This document shows, piece after piece, positions 16,488 to 24,633 of a stretch of 44,485 bases of DNA. The position numbers and the translations under genes were made by a program. Location: the NCBI GenBank assembly GCA_020445145.1, contig JAGRHC010000055.1, positions 1-44,485 on the forward strand. Direction: 5' to 3'. The notes under the pieces are model-generated. The model had not been told where the DNA came from. It made no database searches and worked only from the letters and a program-made list of their open reading frames with translations. This DNA comes from Alphaproteobacteria bacterium (GTDB lineage Bacteria > Pseudomonadota > Alphaproteobacteria > Micavibrionales > Micavibrionaceae). Positions within the stretch are counted from its first letter, which is position 1. The number at the start of each line of letters is the position of its first letter.

Positions 16488-17302
16488 ATGTTCCAAAAAG
16501 CAATAATCATCAACACATTGCCCCGCTCAGGATCGAACATCCTTTGGAACATCGTAGGCTCGAGCCCGGACGTTGTTATGACGGAGCGCGAGTTTCACGC
16601 CATCACGGGCTTGGATAAAACATCGCAATCAAAATCCTTCTGCGCCTGAACGCCTTGTTCCCATCCCTTCCTTTATCAAAATATCTCATTGCCAAAACAG
16701 TGGAATCCTCAGCACAGACCGCGCAAAGTGCCGACACCCAAAAACGCAAGGAGCGAAGCCTGCAAACCGCCACAGACCCGTACGTGTGCTTCAAGGTCAT
16801 GGGTGGAGACAATAGGTTCAACCAACTCATCCGCAACGCCTTCAGGGAAACGCATTTCATTTATCTGGTGCGCGAGCCCGCCGGAATTTGCGAAAGCTAC
16901 CAGCGCCGTGGCCTTCCGGAAAACAAAGCCGCGAATATGTACGCGGCAACCTTGCAAAGAATGCAGGAAGACTTCACCCAAAACCCTGGCGGCCAATGGA
17001 TTAGCTTCGAAGACATGGCAAAAGACATCGGCAAAGTATCAGAAGACCTCTACAAAAACCTGAATCTTACCCCGCCCGAAGACTCTCTTTACCTCTACAA
17101 ACAAAAAGCCTACGGCGCGGGAAACGAAAAAGCATCCTCAGCGCATTCAACGAAAGTACTCCTCTCGCTCGACGAATACAAAAAAACCGTAAATTACGAA
17201 CCGCCAGAAAACTACATCTCAAAAATTCCGGCAGATTACTGGGAAAAATACAAAAGTATCGTCGATCAAAAATGCAAAGGAATTAAAGCCTACAAAGCCT
17301 GA
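16488..17302 (+). pseudogene. Sulfotransferase, split by a -1 frameshift
   Basis: An ATG at 16488 opens a frame encoding MFQKAIIINTLPRSGSNILW, the 5'-phosphosulfate loop of PAPS-dependent sulfotransferases, but it stops at 16647-16649. A second frame, open from 16619 to 17302, continues the family with FIYLVREPAGICESYQRRG, the 3'-phosphate-binding region, and a normal C-terminus. Adding one A to the AAAA run at 16617-16620 joins the two into a protein of about 271 residues, a usual sulfotransferase length. Either the gene is freshly broken, the assembly lost a homopolymer base, or a rare slippage joins the parts; I see no canonical slippery heptamer. An intact version would sulfate a glycan or another alcohol. 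The end overlaps the convergent glycosyltransferase gene by 13 nt. Confidence 0.75.
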
Positions 17303-18231
17303 CCAAAAATCTTACCCATCTTCCGCCTCAACTGCGGAACCAGTAAAATCCCCGGCGCACAAAGACAGGCCATCAAACGAAACAAACGACTAAGCGCCAT
17401 ACGCTCCCTGAAAAAATAAAACCGCGCATACGCCTGCAAAACAGAAGCATAATAAAGGTTCGCCCGCCCGAAAAAAGAACGGTGTTTATCCCGAAGGCGC
17501 AGTGTATAAACCAGAGGAATCGTCCCCGACTTATCTGAAGTATCCGTTTTATACTGCGTCACCAGAGTCTCATCGACCGCAAGAAAATGAGCCCCTGCAG
17601 ACGCCGCCCGAATAGCCATATCCCACTCCGCGCAGCGCCTGAAACTTTCATCAAACCCGCCAATCCGCTGCAAAAAGCGCGTTTCCATCATGAGAGAACA
17701 ACTCCCAAACACACCCCAGACAAAAGGCTCCGGCATAACATCGAGCAAGATAAAACGAATAACATCCGCGCCTGACGGCTCCGGCGCGCATCGCCCGATA
17801 GCAAACGCCGTATGCGTCCCTCTATCCTGAACAACCGTCCTGTTCGCATAACACAAAACAGGCACATCCCCCGAATATCGGGAACGAAAAGAAGAAATAC
17901 GCTCCATTTGCTTGCCCAACCGCTCCGGAACACTGGTATCGTCATCATCGAAAAACGCAATAAAATCTCCGCGCGCTTCTCCTGAAATCGTATTAAGCGC
18001 CGCCGGATACCCCTTATTTTCAATATGACGAATAAGCCGAACGCGCTCATCTTTAGCCGCAATCGCCTCAACGATAGAGACAGATCTGTCCGTAGAACAA
18101 TCATCCACAACCAGAATTTCAAAGGACGGATAGACCTGCGCCTGAGCACTCTCAATCGCGCGCCCAATTGTGTCCTCGCAATTAAAACAGGTAATCCCAA
18201 TCGATATAAAAGGAACCGTCACAACGTGCAC
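17290..18231 (-). CDS. Family 2 glycosyltransferase
   Basis: A 313-residue inverting GT-A transferase. It has the family opening (ISIGITCFNCEDTIGRAIES, 9-28), the nucleotide-binding VVDDCSTD (41-48), and an unusually long DDDD metal motif at 95-98 in FFDDDDTS. The acceptor-side acid is probably in CAEWDMAIRAA. The C-terminus is basic and hydrophobic, which suggests contact with the inner membrane. Translation probably starts at a GTG (18231, or 18222) directly after the acetyltransferase stop codon, with no spacer, so the two are coupled. The sugar donor and acceptor are unknown. Its last 13 nt overlap the end of the sulfotransferase gene on the other strand. Confidence 0.9.
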   Translation of the reverse strand: MHVVTVPFISIGITCFNCEDTIGRAIESAQAQVYPSFEILVVDDCSTDRSVSIVEAIAAKDERVRLIRHIENKGYPAALNTISGEARGDFIAFFDDDDTSVPERLGKQMERISSFRSRYSGDVPVLCYANRTVVQDRGTHTAFAIGRCAPEPSGADVIRFILLDVMPEPFVWGVFGSCSLMMETRFLQRIGGFDESFRRCAEWDMAIRAASAGAHFLAVDETLVTQYKTDTSDKSGTIPLVYTLRLRDKHRSFFGRANLYYASVLQAYARFYFFRERMALSRLFRLMACLCAPGILLVPQLRRKMGKIFGQAL

Positions 18232-18705
18232 CTACAAAGAAGAACAAAGGGCAGGGACCCCCTTAGCCAAGGACCCAGGCGGCACGTCCTTCGTCACAAC
18301 CGCCCCAGCCGCCACAATACTGCCTTTCCCGATCCGAACCCCGGCCAGAATACGAGCTCCTGTAGCAATCCACACATCATCCTCAATAACAATCGCTTCG
18401 CACAAATGCTTACGAGGATTCCCCGTCTTTTCCAGATACCCCGTCTCAATCACCACGTAGGAGGAAATACGAACATGATCCCCGATCGTGACCGGACTGC
18501 GTGCATCAATCAAAACCCCTTCATTCAAAGTACAATGTGCCCCGACTTTGATCTTCTCGGGATAATAAATCTTAACCCGCCCAAACACACGCAGGCCCGG
18601 ACCAACATCATCAAACAAATTAGAAAAATAAAAAGCCCGAAGACTGTTTTGCAAACGCCTGATTTTATGTAAGGCCGAACGGAGTAGCTCTTTTTGAAAA
18701 GACAT
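18232..18705 (-). CDS. Left-handed beta-helix O-acetyltransferase
   Basis: A 157-residue hexapeptide-repeat acyltransferase. After a basic N-terminal helix (about 1-35) the coil repeats are visible in [37 protein letters not shown] and [18 protein letters not shown], and the end carries the usual [21 protein letters not shown] element. Members of this class (maltose/serine/NodL-type) transfer acetyl from acetyl-CoA to sugar hydroxyls. A loop near residues 88-102 contains the expected catalytic His region (RKHLCEA, H100). It is the first gene of the two-gene minus-strand unit and most likely decorates the glycan built by the island. Confidence 0.88.
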   Translation of the reverse strand: MSFQKELLRSALHKIRRLQNSLRAFYFSNLFDDVGPGLRVFGRVKIYYPEKIKVGAHCTLNEGVLIDARSPVTIGDHVRISSYVVIETGYLEKTGNPRKHLCEAIVIEDDVWIATGARILAGVRIGKGSIVAAGAVVTKDVPPGSLAKGVPALCSSL

Positions 18706-18719
18706 AGATTTGCCTATCT

Positions 18720-18747
18720 TTGAGGGATGGTATTTCGTATATATAGT
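18720..18747 (+). promoter_or_regulatory. Candidate promoter of the tandem methyltransferase unit
   Basis: TTGAGG (18720-18725) and TATAGT (18742-18747) are 16 bp apart. The start of transcription would be near 18754, leaving a leader of about 34 nt to the GTG at 18788. The -10 overlaps that of the divergent unit. Confidence 0.4.
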
Positions 18748-18770
18748 AATACATCAGATTGCGTAATCAA
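18741..18770 (-). promoter_or_regulatory. Candidate promoter of the acetyltransferase-glycosyltransferase unit
   Basis: On the minus strand TTGATT (18770-18765) and CTATAT (18746-18741) are 18 bp apart; CTATAT is the exact alphaproteobacterial -10. It shares bases with the -10 of the opposing promoter, so the two cannot be occupied together. Confidence 0.45.
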
Positions 18771-18787
18771 CTCACATAACCTGACGG

Positions 18788-19501
18788 GTGTTCCTTGTGT
18801 CTTTCGCCGGTAATCTTTACCACAGACTTAAATTGATCTCAAAAAAATTCAGCCGCAAAGGGCTTTACGAATGGCTGGACCAACAAATCGCAGCCATGCC
18901 GCCCGGAGCGAATCTGGTCTTGAACATTGGTGCAGGCGGAGCAGTCTTCCAGAAAATCCAGAAAATAGACGCTGAAAAAATCCTGCAAGTCGATATAGAT
19001 CCAGACAGAAAACCGGATATCGTCGCCGACGCCTGTGACATGAATATGTTTGCAGACAGGAGTGTCGACGCCATTTTCCTAATAGAGGTGCTGGAGCACA
19101 TTAACCAGCCATGGCTCGCCGTAAAGGAACTCCACCGTATCTTGAAACCGGGCGGAAAAATCTTCGTCACAACGCCTTTCATATTTCCCATCCATGACCG
19201 GCCCTATGATTTTTACCGCTACACGGAATATGGCCTTGCCTATCTCTTCAATGACTTCGAGAACGTCAATATAGACCGCCGCAACAGCTACACCCAAGCC
19301 ATCTACGTTCTCTTCGCCCGCGCCATGTTCGGAGAAGGAAAAAAATCAAAACTCGCTGGCGCCGTCATATTCTCCTTAAGTCTTCTCTTACTCCCGCTCT
19401 TCCTCCTCGCAGACATCTTCTACAAAAACGATGCCGCAACCACTGGATATGTCCTCTCAGCTATAAAACCACCACACTCAACGTCAGGAGATAAACCATG
19501 A
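18788..19501 (+). CDS. SAM methyltransferase with a C-terminal membrane helix
   Basis: A 237-residue class I methyltransferase (Methyltransf_11-like). Motif I is VLNIGAGGAVF (about 44-54), the ribose-binding acid is in QVDIDPD, and the motif IV region is FLIEVLEHIN, followed by LKPGGKIFVTTPF. Near the end a hydrophobic run (AVIFSLSLLLLPLFLLADI, about 195-214) could insert in or lie on the inner membrane, which fits modification of a lipid-linked glycan. The start is a GTG at 18788 with only a weak ribosome site. Its stop overlaps the ATG of the next gene (ATGA). The DFYRYTEYGLAYLF segment is shared with the next protein, so the two are paralogues. Confidence 0.83.
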   Translation: MFLVSFAGNLYHRLKLISKKFSRKGLYEWLDQQIAAMPPGANLVLNIGAGGAVFQKIQKIDAEKILQVDIDPDRKPDIVADACDMNMFADRSVDAIFLIEVLEHINQPWLAVKELHRILKPGGKIFVTTPFIFPIHDRPYDFYRYTEYGLAYLFNDFENVNIDRRNSYTQAIYVLFARAMFGEGKKSKLAGAVIFSLSLLLLPLFLLADIFYKNDAATTGYVLSAIKPPHSTSGDKP

Positions 19502-20175
19502 CGAACGCCGCACAAATCGCACAACGCAACGAAGACTTAAAAGACCTTATCAAGGCTGTAAAAGTCGACGTTTCCTATTGCTACGAAACAGACAAACTTC
19601 TCGATGAAAAAGTCGACTTTATGGCCGAAAATTGCCCGCGCGTTTTAGACTTCGGAAAATCCTCCCGCCACCGCTACAAAAAATTCAGCCCCGAACAAGC
19701 GCAAACAGCAGACATCAACCAATATAATGACTACCCGGATTACATATGCGACATATGCGACTCCTCAACCTTTCCAGAAGAAAAATATGACGGAATCATC
19801 TGCAACGCCGTCCTCGAACATGTCTACGATCCCTTCACAGCTGTAAAAAATCTCCACGAAGCCCTAAAACCGGAAGGCTACTTACTGGCATACGTTCCCT
19901 ACCTGTATCGCTATCACGCCCCCAAAGACCTCACATTCCAGGACTATTACCGCTACTCAAGAGATGCCTTAGCCTACATGTTCCGCGACTTCAGCTCACT
20001 CACGCTCTATTCCGTTCGTGGCCGAACCTCCACAGCCTTCGTTAGCGCGTTCCCATTCTGGAAACCGTATGTTGAGAAAAAAATCCCGAAAGCCAACATC
20101 TTAGTCGACAAAGTCCTGGGAGGCGCCTATGACCCGCTCCAGACAAGCGGCTATCATATATGGGCACAAAAATAG
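19498..20175 (+). CDS. SAM methyltransferase, paralogue with an altered motif I
   Basis: A 225-residue protein of the same fold as its upstream neighbour (shared DYYRYSRDALAYMFRDF and LKPEGYLLAYVPY). The glycine-rich SAM loop reads VLDFGKSSRHRY instead of GxGxG, so the cofactor loop is unusual, but the acid after strand 2 (TADINQY) and the NAVLEHVYDPF motif remain. It may be an active member of a divergent subfamily or a partner of the first enzyme. It is the last island gene before ruvA, which starts 70 nt later. Confidence 0.78.
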   Translation: MTNAAQIAQRNEDLKDLIKAVKVDVSYCYETDKLLDEKVDFMAENCPRVLDFGKSSRHRYKKFSPEQAQTADINQYNDYPDYICDICDSSTFPEEKYDGIICNAVLEHVYDPFTAVKNLHEALKPEGYLLAYVPYLYRYHAPKDLTFQDYYRYSRDALAYMFRDFSSLTLYSVRGRTSTAFVSAFPFWKPYVEKKIPKANILVDKVLGGAYDPLQTSGYHIWAQK

Positions 20176-20184
20176 AAAGGGTTT

Positions 20185-20213
20185 TTGATAACATAGTAGT
20201 CTGCTAATATGTG
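20185..20213 (+). promoter_or_regulatory. Candidate ruvAB-tol promoter
   Basis: TTGATA (20185-20190, 5 of 6 consensus) is followed after 17 bp by TATGTG (20208-20213); a TAATAT at 20205-20210 is an alternative -10. Either would start transcription about 25 nt before ruvA. A promoter here would let ruvAB and the tol genes escape the upstream island. Confidence 0.3.
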
Positions 20214-20245
20214 TCCATAGCCCACGACTCAAAAGCGTATAAAAA

Positions 20246-20881
20246 ATGATCGGTAAACTCTCAGGCATAATAGACTCATTCGGAACAGACCACGTCATTT
20301 TGGACGTCGGCGGCGTAGGCTACATTGCACACGCCAGCGCCAGAACGCTTGGCCGCATCGGAGCAGCCGGAAACAAGGCATCCCTCCTGATCCACACACA
20401 AGTCCGCGAAGACGCCATCACTCTCTACGGCTTTGTCGATTTAGCCGAACAGCAATGGTTCAAACTCTTGACCACCGTTCAAGGCGTCGGCGCAAAAGCC
20501 GCGCTCGCAATTCTAAGCGCCTGTGGGCCGGAGCAACTTGGCATCATTATCGCATCACAGGACCGAACCGCACTGACGCGCGCCGACGGAATAGGTCCGA
20601 AATTGGCGACCCGTATCCTATCGGAATTAAAAGATAAAACGGCTAAAGCAGAAATTTTTGCCCCAGCACAAACAGCGGCGCAAACCGGATCAGGAACCGC
20701 TCCAAAAAGGGTTCAAGACCAGACGCAAAACAGCAGCATCACCCAAGACGCTGTCTCGGCCCTGACCAACCTCGGATACGCCCGCGCCGAGGCCTATGGC
20801 GCCGTTATGCGCATGCAGGAACAGGCAAACGACAACCTCGAAGAACTCATCCGCCTTTCACTCAAGGACCTTAGCGCATGA
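20246..20881 (+). CDS. ruvA: Holliday junction branch migration protein RuvA
   Basis: RuvA tetramers hold the four-way junction in a square-planar form and load the RuvB motor. The 211-residue protein opens [13 protein letters not shown] with the N-terminal OB fold (1-65), continues with two helix-hairpin-helix elements ([16 protein letters not shown] and [14 protein letters not shown], about 72-130), and after a linker rich in Gln/Thr/Ala ends in the RuvB-binding three-helix domain (about 165-211, [19 protein letters not shown]). All family parts are present. It overlaps ruvB by 4 nt. Confidence 0.96.
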   Translation: MIGKLSGIIDSFGTDHVILDVGGVGYIAHASARTLGRIGAAGNKASLLIHTQVREDAITLYGFVDLAEQQWFKLLTTVQGVGAKAALAILSACGPEQLGIIIASQDRTALTRADGIGPKLATRILSELKDKTAKAEIFAPAQTAAQTGSGTAPKRVQDQTQNSSITQDAVSALTNLGYARAEAYGAVMRMQEQANDNLEELIRLSLKDLSA

Positions 20882-21924
20882 GCACACAACCCCTCGAAAA
20901 AAACCCTGACCTCGAACGCGGCTCACTTGAAGGCGAAAAAGCAGTCGATGCCGCTCTACGCCCACTATCACTCGAAGAATTCATCGGCCAGCAGCCTCTG
21001 CGTGAAAACCTGAAAATCTTCGTTAGCGCCACTCGCGCCCGGGGTGACTCGATGGATCACGTCCTCTTGTTCGGGCCGCCGGGATTAGGCAAGACAACAC
21101 TGGCCCAGATCATCGCCAAGGAACTCGGCGTAGGCTTTCGCGCCACATCCGGCCCGGTCATCGCACGCTCCGGCGATCTGGCCGCTATCCTCACCAACCT
21201 CCAGCCCCACGATGTCTTGTTCATCGACGAAATCCACCGCCTGAACCCAGCAGTCGAGGAAATTCTCTACCCGGCCATGGAAGACCGTAAACTCGACCTG
21301 ATGATCGGGGAGGGGCCCGCCGCGCGCTCCATACAGATCGACCTGCCGCCATTCACCCTCGTTGGCGCAACCACAAGATCCGGCCTCTTGACCAACCCCT
21401 TGCGCGACCGCTTCGGCATCCCGCTACGTCTGGAATTTTACAACGCGCAGGAACTCGCCCTGATCGTCACCCGCACCGCCAGACTTCTGGAGATGCCCCT
21501 CAGCCCGGACGGCGCAGAGGAAATTGCCCGCCGCGCCCGTGGAACCCCGCGCATCGCAGGACGCCTAACACGCCGCGTCCGTGACTTCCTCCATGCCTCT
21601 TCAGCCAAACAAGCCGACCGCACCCTTGTCGATAGCGCCCTCCAACGCCTCGATGTTGATGCCTCCGGCCTCGACAGCATGGACCGCCGCTATTTATCCT
21701 GCATCGCCCAGAATTACGGCGGCGGCCCCGTCGGCGTAGAAACGCTTGCCGCCGCCCTCTCTGAACAACGCGACATGATCGAAGACGTCATCGAGCCATA
21801 CCTGATGCAACAAGGACTCGTCCAGCGCACCCCGCGCGGCCGCGTCCTGTCCGTCAAAGGCTTCCAGTATCTCGGTATGAAAGCGCCAAAAATCACGCCA
21901 CAACAAGAAGACCTGTTAGAGTAA
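20878..21924 (+). CDS. ruvB: Holliday junction DNA helicase RuvB
   Basis: RuvB is the hexameric AAA+ motor of branch migration. In 348 residues it shows Walker A GPPGLGKT (66-73), Walker [10 protein letters not shown] (D117/E118), the sensor region [18 protein letters not shown] including the arginine finger area, and the C-terminal winged helix ([18 protein letters not shown], about 305-325). Sequence and length are fully typical. The stop is directly followed by the ybgC ATG with no gap, linking recombination genes to the Tol operon, as in many proteobacteria. Confidence 0.98.
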   Translation: MSTQPLEKNPDLERGSLEGEKAVDAALRPLSLEEFIGQQPLRENLKIFVSATRARGDSMDHVLLFGPPGLGKTTLAQIIAKELGVGFRATSGPVIARSGDLAAILTNLQPHDVLFIDEIHRLNPAVEEILYPAMEDRKLDLMIGEGPAARSIQIDLPPFTLVGATTRSGLLTNPLRDRFGIPLRLEFYNAQELALIVTRTARLLEMPLSPDGAEEIARRARGTPRIAGRLTRRVRDFLHASSAKQADRTLVDSALQRLDVDASGLDSMDRRYLSCIAQNYGGGPVGVETLAAALSEQRDMIEDVIEPYLMQQGLVQRTPRGRVLSVKGFQYLGMKAPKITPQQEDLLE

Positions 21925-22407
21925 ATGCAAAAACACATCATCCCCATTCGTATCTATTATGAAGACACAGACGCCGGCGGCGTTGTCTACCACGCCAACT
22001 ACCTGAAATTCGCAGAACGAGGCCGCACCGAATTCCTGCGCGCTACAGGCTTCGAAAACAGAAAACTAAGCGAAGACGAAGGCATTATATTCGTCGTCAG
22101 ACACATAGATATCCACTATCTAAAACCCGCCTTCCTTGACGATTCCCTCATCATGGTCAGCACAATCAAGGAAATCAAAAACTCCAGCTTCATCATGAAC
22201 CAGCGCGTATACCGCCCCAAGAAAAACGCTGAACATTCCAAGAATCATGCTAGCAAAGCTCAGGACGAGGATATAGAGTCCATGGAACATCTTTGCGACA
22301 TGCACGTTGTACTCGTGTGCGTAGACGCAAAGAAACTAACCCCGGTAAGACTCCCGGAAGACGTAAAAACCGCGTTTGCGGCATATACCGAAGAGGAAAA
22401 GAAATAA
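21925..22407 (+). CDS. ybgC: YbgC-family acyl-CoA thioesterase with an inserted loop
   Basis: A hot-dog fold thioesterase that usually begins the tol-pal operon. The catalytic region is intact: YYEDTDAGGVVYHANYL with D16 and H23. At 160 residues it is longer than typical (about 130-140) because roughly 22 extra, charged residues (about 112-134, Lys/His/Glu-rich) follow the RVYR strand, where the family normally has a tight hairpin before the strand containing VVLVCVD. The insert is in frame and shows no sign of breakage. The role of YbgC in phospholipid or acyl-CoA turnover near the Tol machine is not fully known. Confidence 0.9.
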   Translation: MQKHIIPIRIYYEDTDAGGVVYHANYLKFAERGRTEFLRATGFENRKLSEDEGIIFVVRHIDIHYLKPAFLDDSLIMVSTIKEIKNSSFIMNQRVYRPKKNAEHSKNHASKAQDEDIESMEHLCDMHVVLVCVDAKKLTPVRLPEDVKTAFAAYTEEEKK

Positions 22408-22409
22408 AG

Positions 22410-23186
22410 ATGGAAACCGATATTGTAACCGACGATCTGGGTCACTTTGACGGCGACATGAGCGCATGGTCACTCTTCATGAACGCGGACATCATCGTCA
22501 AATGCGTTATGATCTTCCTCTCATGCGCCTCCATCTGGACATGGGCTATCATCATTCAAAAGCGCAGCCTTCTCGGCAAACTGAACCGCCGTGCAAACCG
22601 CTTCGAAGATTCATTCTGGTCCGGCGAGCCCCTGGACAAAATTTACGACCGCGTCAAAAAGAGCAAAGAAGACCCGATGCTCCGTACCTTCACCGCCGGC
22701 ATGGACGAATGGCGGGCAGGGGTCGTCGGCGGCCTACCGGCAAAACAAAGCCTGCAAGCCAGTCTACGGCAACGTGTCGAGCGCTCCATGTCCGTCGCCA
22801 TTGGTCGTGAGATGAACGACCTTGAACGCAACATGACCTTCCTCGCCAGCGTCGCCTCAAGCGCCCCCTTCATCGGCCTCTTCGGAACAGTCTGGGGAAT
22901 CATGAACAGCTTCTCGGCAATCGCCGCATCAAACAACACCAGCCTCGCCGTCGTCGCCCCCGGTATCGCCGAAGCCCTGTTCGCAACAGCCCTCGGCCTT
23001 GTCGCCGCGATTCCAGCCACAATCGCCTATAACGTCCTCTCCAGCGGCCTGAACCGCTACGCCGACCGCCTCGAGGCCTTCACCGATGAGTTCTCCGCCA
23101 TCCTCTCCCGTCACCTCGACAGTCAGGAAGCCGGAAAAGCCATCCCGACCAACAGCAACGGCGGCAGCAAGAAAAAGGTAGCATAA
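22410..23186 (+). CDS. tolQ: Tol-Pal system proton channel subunit TolQ
   Basis: TolQ (MotA/TolQ/ExbB family) is an inner-membrane channel that with TolR uses proton flow to drive TolA during envelope constriction. The ATG at 22410, 2 nt after ybgC and preceded by a purine-rich AAGAGGAAAAG, gives 258 residues; the longer open frame runs inside ybgC and is rejected. Three membrane segments are visible: IIVKCVMIFLSCASIWTWAII (about 25-45), the pair ASSAPFIGLFGTVWGIMNSF (about 150-170) and the segment with GIAEALFATALGLVAAIPATIAYN (about 185-210). The last two hold the pore-lining Thr and Ala/Gly residues typical of the family. Confidence 0.96.
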   Translation: METDIVTDDLGHFDGDMSAWSLFMNADIIVKCVMIFLSCASIWTWAIIIQKRSLLGKLNRRANRFEDSFWSGEPLDKIYDRVKKSKEDPMLRTFTAGMDEWRAGVVGGLPAKQSLQASLRQRVERSMSVAIGREMNDLERNMTFLASVASSAPFIGLFGTVWGIMNSFSAIAASNNTSLAVVAPGIAEALFATALGLVAAIPATIAYNVLSSGLNRYADRLEAFTDEFSAILSRHLDSQEAGKAIPTNSNGGSKKKVA

Positions 23187-23188
23187 TC

Positions 23189-23641
23189 ATGGGCTCATCC
23201 ATTCAATCCGGAGGAGGGGGCAGACGTGGCCGCGGTCGCCGCACCGGTTCAGGCTACCGCGCCATGGCAGAAATCAACGTCACGCCAATGGTCGACGTCA
23301 TGCTGGTTCTGCTGATTATCTTCATGGTCTCCGCACCGCTCCTCAGCGCCGGTGTCCCGGTCGATCTCCCGAACTCAAAAGCAAAACCAATTGCAGATCA
23401 GGACAACAAACCAATCGAAATCACAGTCGATAAAGACGGAAAAGTCTATCTCGGCGAAACGGAAGTCAAAGACGGAAATCTGGTCCCGATGCTCTCCGCC
23501 ATGCTCGAAGGCAACGACGACCGCCGGATCTACATCAGAGGCGACCAAACGCTGGCCTACGGCAAAGTCATGGAAATCATCGGACTGATCGGCGGCGCCG
23601 GTTTCACCAAAGTCGCCCTGATTTCAAAGCCTAAACAATAA
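23189..23641 (+). CDS. tolR: Tol-Pal system proton channel subunit TolR
   Basis: TolR/ExbD family. The 150-residue protein has a glycine/arginine-rich cytoplasmic N-terminus (about 1-25), then AEINVTPMVDVMLVLLIIFMV, the single membrane helix carrying the essential proton-handling Asp (in MVDVML), and a periplasmic domain that dimerises (about 60-150). The gene lies 2 nt after tolQ. The periplasmic part has the usual ITVDKDGKVYLGE and IYIRGDQTLAYGKVM elements. No departures from the family are seen. Confidence 0.96.
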   Translation: MGSSIQSGGGGRRGRGRRTGSGYRAMAEINVTPMVDVMLVLLIIFMVSAPLLSAGVPVDLPNSKAKPIADQDNKPIEITVDKDGKVYLGETEVKDGNLVPMLSAMLEGNDDRRIYIRGDQTLAYGKVMEIIGLIGGAGFTKVALISKPKQ

Positions 23642-23662
23642 ATCAACAAAGGCGCTCTTGCT

Positions 23663-24592
23663 ATGAACGCAGCAGCCGTTATGGAACACAGATACCGCCA
23701 CGATGACGCCCCTGCAATGGGCGCCCCGGTCGCGCTGTCATTTCTGTTCCATATCGGCGTCATCATCGCCATCACATTCATGGTCCCCTTCGTCGTGCGC
23801 GAGCCGATCGACATGGAACAACCCATGACCGTTGAGATCGCAACCCTCGCCGACCTAAACCAGACCGACACCCCGGCCCCGATGCAGGACGCAAAGGAAA
23901 AGCCTCCTGAAGAGGAGCAACCACCACCAGCCCCGAAACCCGTCTACAACAATCAGGAATCAGCGCCAGACCTCCTGACTCCGCAGCCACCCGACATCGC
24001 CGAAGAAATCCCTGAACCACCGGAAGAAAAAATCGAGCCGGAAAAAATAGAAGCGCCCAAACCGCCTCCACCAAAACCAAAAACAAAACCAAACCGGCCA
24101 AAACCAAAACCTCCGGTTCCGGATAAGCCGAAGGAAGAAACTAAAAAGCCTGAAAAGGACATCAACAGCCTTCTCAAAAGCTTGACCCCTGACGAACCGG
24201 AAGAAACACCGCCTACGCCGGAGCAACCCATAAACTCTAAGAGCACGCCGCGCCCCTCCCAAATCGCCGACTTCGCGAAGGAATTGACGCGCACAGAACA
24301 AGACGATCTCAACAACGGTGTATCCCCATGCTGGAACGTAAACGCTGGTGGAAAATACGCAGAAGACCTCATAGTATCGCTTCAGGTCTCCATCAACCCG
24401 GACATGTCTGTCCGCGACGTACGTATTTTGGATCAGGCCCGCTATAGCACGGACTCGCATTTTCGCGCAGCCGCAGACGCCGCGCGCCGCGCGCTTCAAA
24501 ACCCGCGCTGCTCAAAACTGCGTTTACCCCCGGAAAAATATGACCACTGGAAAACATTTATCTATCATTTCGATCCAAGTCATATGCTATAA
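23663..24592 (+). CDS. tolA: TolA-like energy-transducing protein
   Basis: TolA spans the periplasm and connects TolQR with TolB/Pal at the outer membrane. The 309-residue protein has one N-terminal membrane helix (about 22-44, [19 protein letters not shown]). A long Pro/Glu/Lys-rich rod follows (about 60-190, with repeats such as [20 protein letters not shown]). The C-terminal TonB/TolA-type domain (about 215-309) has [12 protein letters not shown] and [15 protein letters not shown]. In this domain two cysteines (in SPCWN and NPRCSKL) likely form the disulfide known from TolA domain III. The rod is proline-rich rather than the alanine-rich helix of E. coli TolA, which is common in alphaproteobacteria. 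Confidence 0.93.
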   Translation: MNAAAVMEHRYRHDDAPAMGAPVALSFLFHIGVIIAITFMVPFVVREPIDMEQPMTVEIATLADLNQTDTPAPMQDAKEKPPEEEQPPPAPKPVYNNQESAPDLLTPQPPDIAEEIPEPPEEKIEPEKIEAPKPPPPKPKTKPNRPKPKPPVPDKPKEETKKPEKDINSLLKSLTPDEPEETPPTPEQPINSKSTPRPSQIADFAKELTRTEQDDLNNGVSPCWNVNAGGKYAEDLIVSLQVSINPDMSVRDVRILDQARYSTDSHFRAAADAARRALQNPRCSKLRLPPEKYDHWKTFIYHFDPSHML

Positions 24593-24633
24593 ATCACAGT
24601 GGAATCAAAACCGCCCATCATAAGGTCATCAAA

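Larger units (their letters stand above)
8167..20175. other. Surface-glycan biosynthesis island between ruvC and ruvA
   Basis: Thirteen genes for sugar activation, glycan assembly, modification and export lie between two recombination genes that are usually adjacent. Nine genes on the plus strand (8167-17302) are packed with overlaps or very short gaps and read as one operon with ruvC. Two on the minus strand (17290-18705) and two more on the plus strand (18788-20175) follow. No integrase, transposase, tRNA or flanking direct repeat is visible, so the mode of acquisition is unknown. Base composition is not obviously different by eye. Confidence 0.8.

Noticed and set aside
16611..16625. Programmed -1 frameshift in the sulfotransferase
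   Set aside because: The sequence at the join is not a canonical slippery heptamer and no downstream stem is evident; mutation or assembly error is simpler.
23900..24250. Repetitive DNA in the proline/lysine-rich part of tolA as a tandem repeat element
   Set aside because: The repeats follow from the low-complexity rod of TolA and are irregular at the base level.
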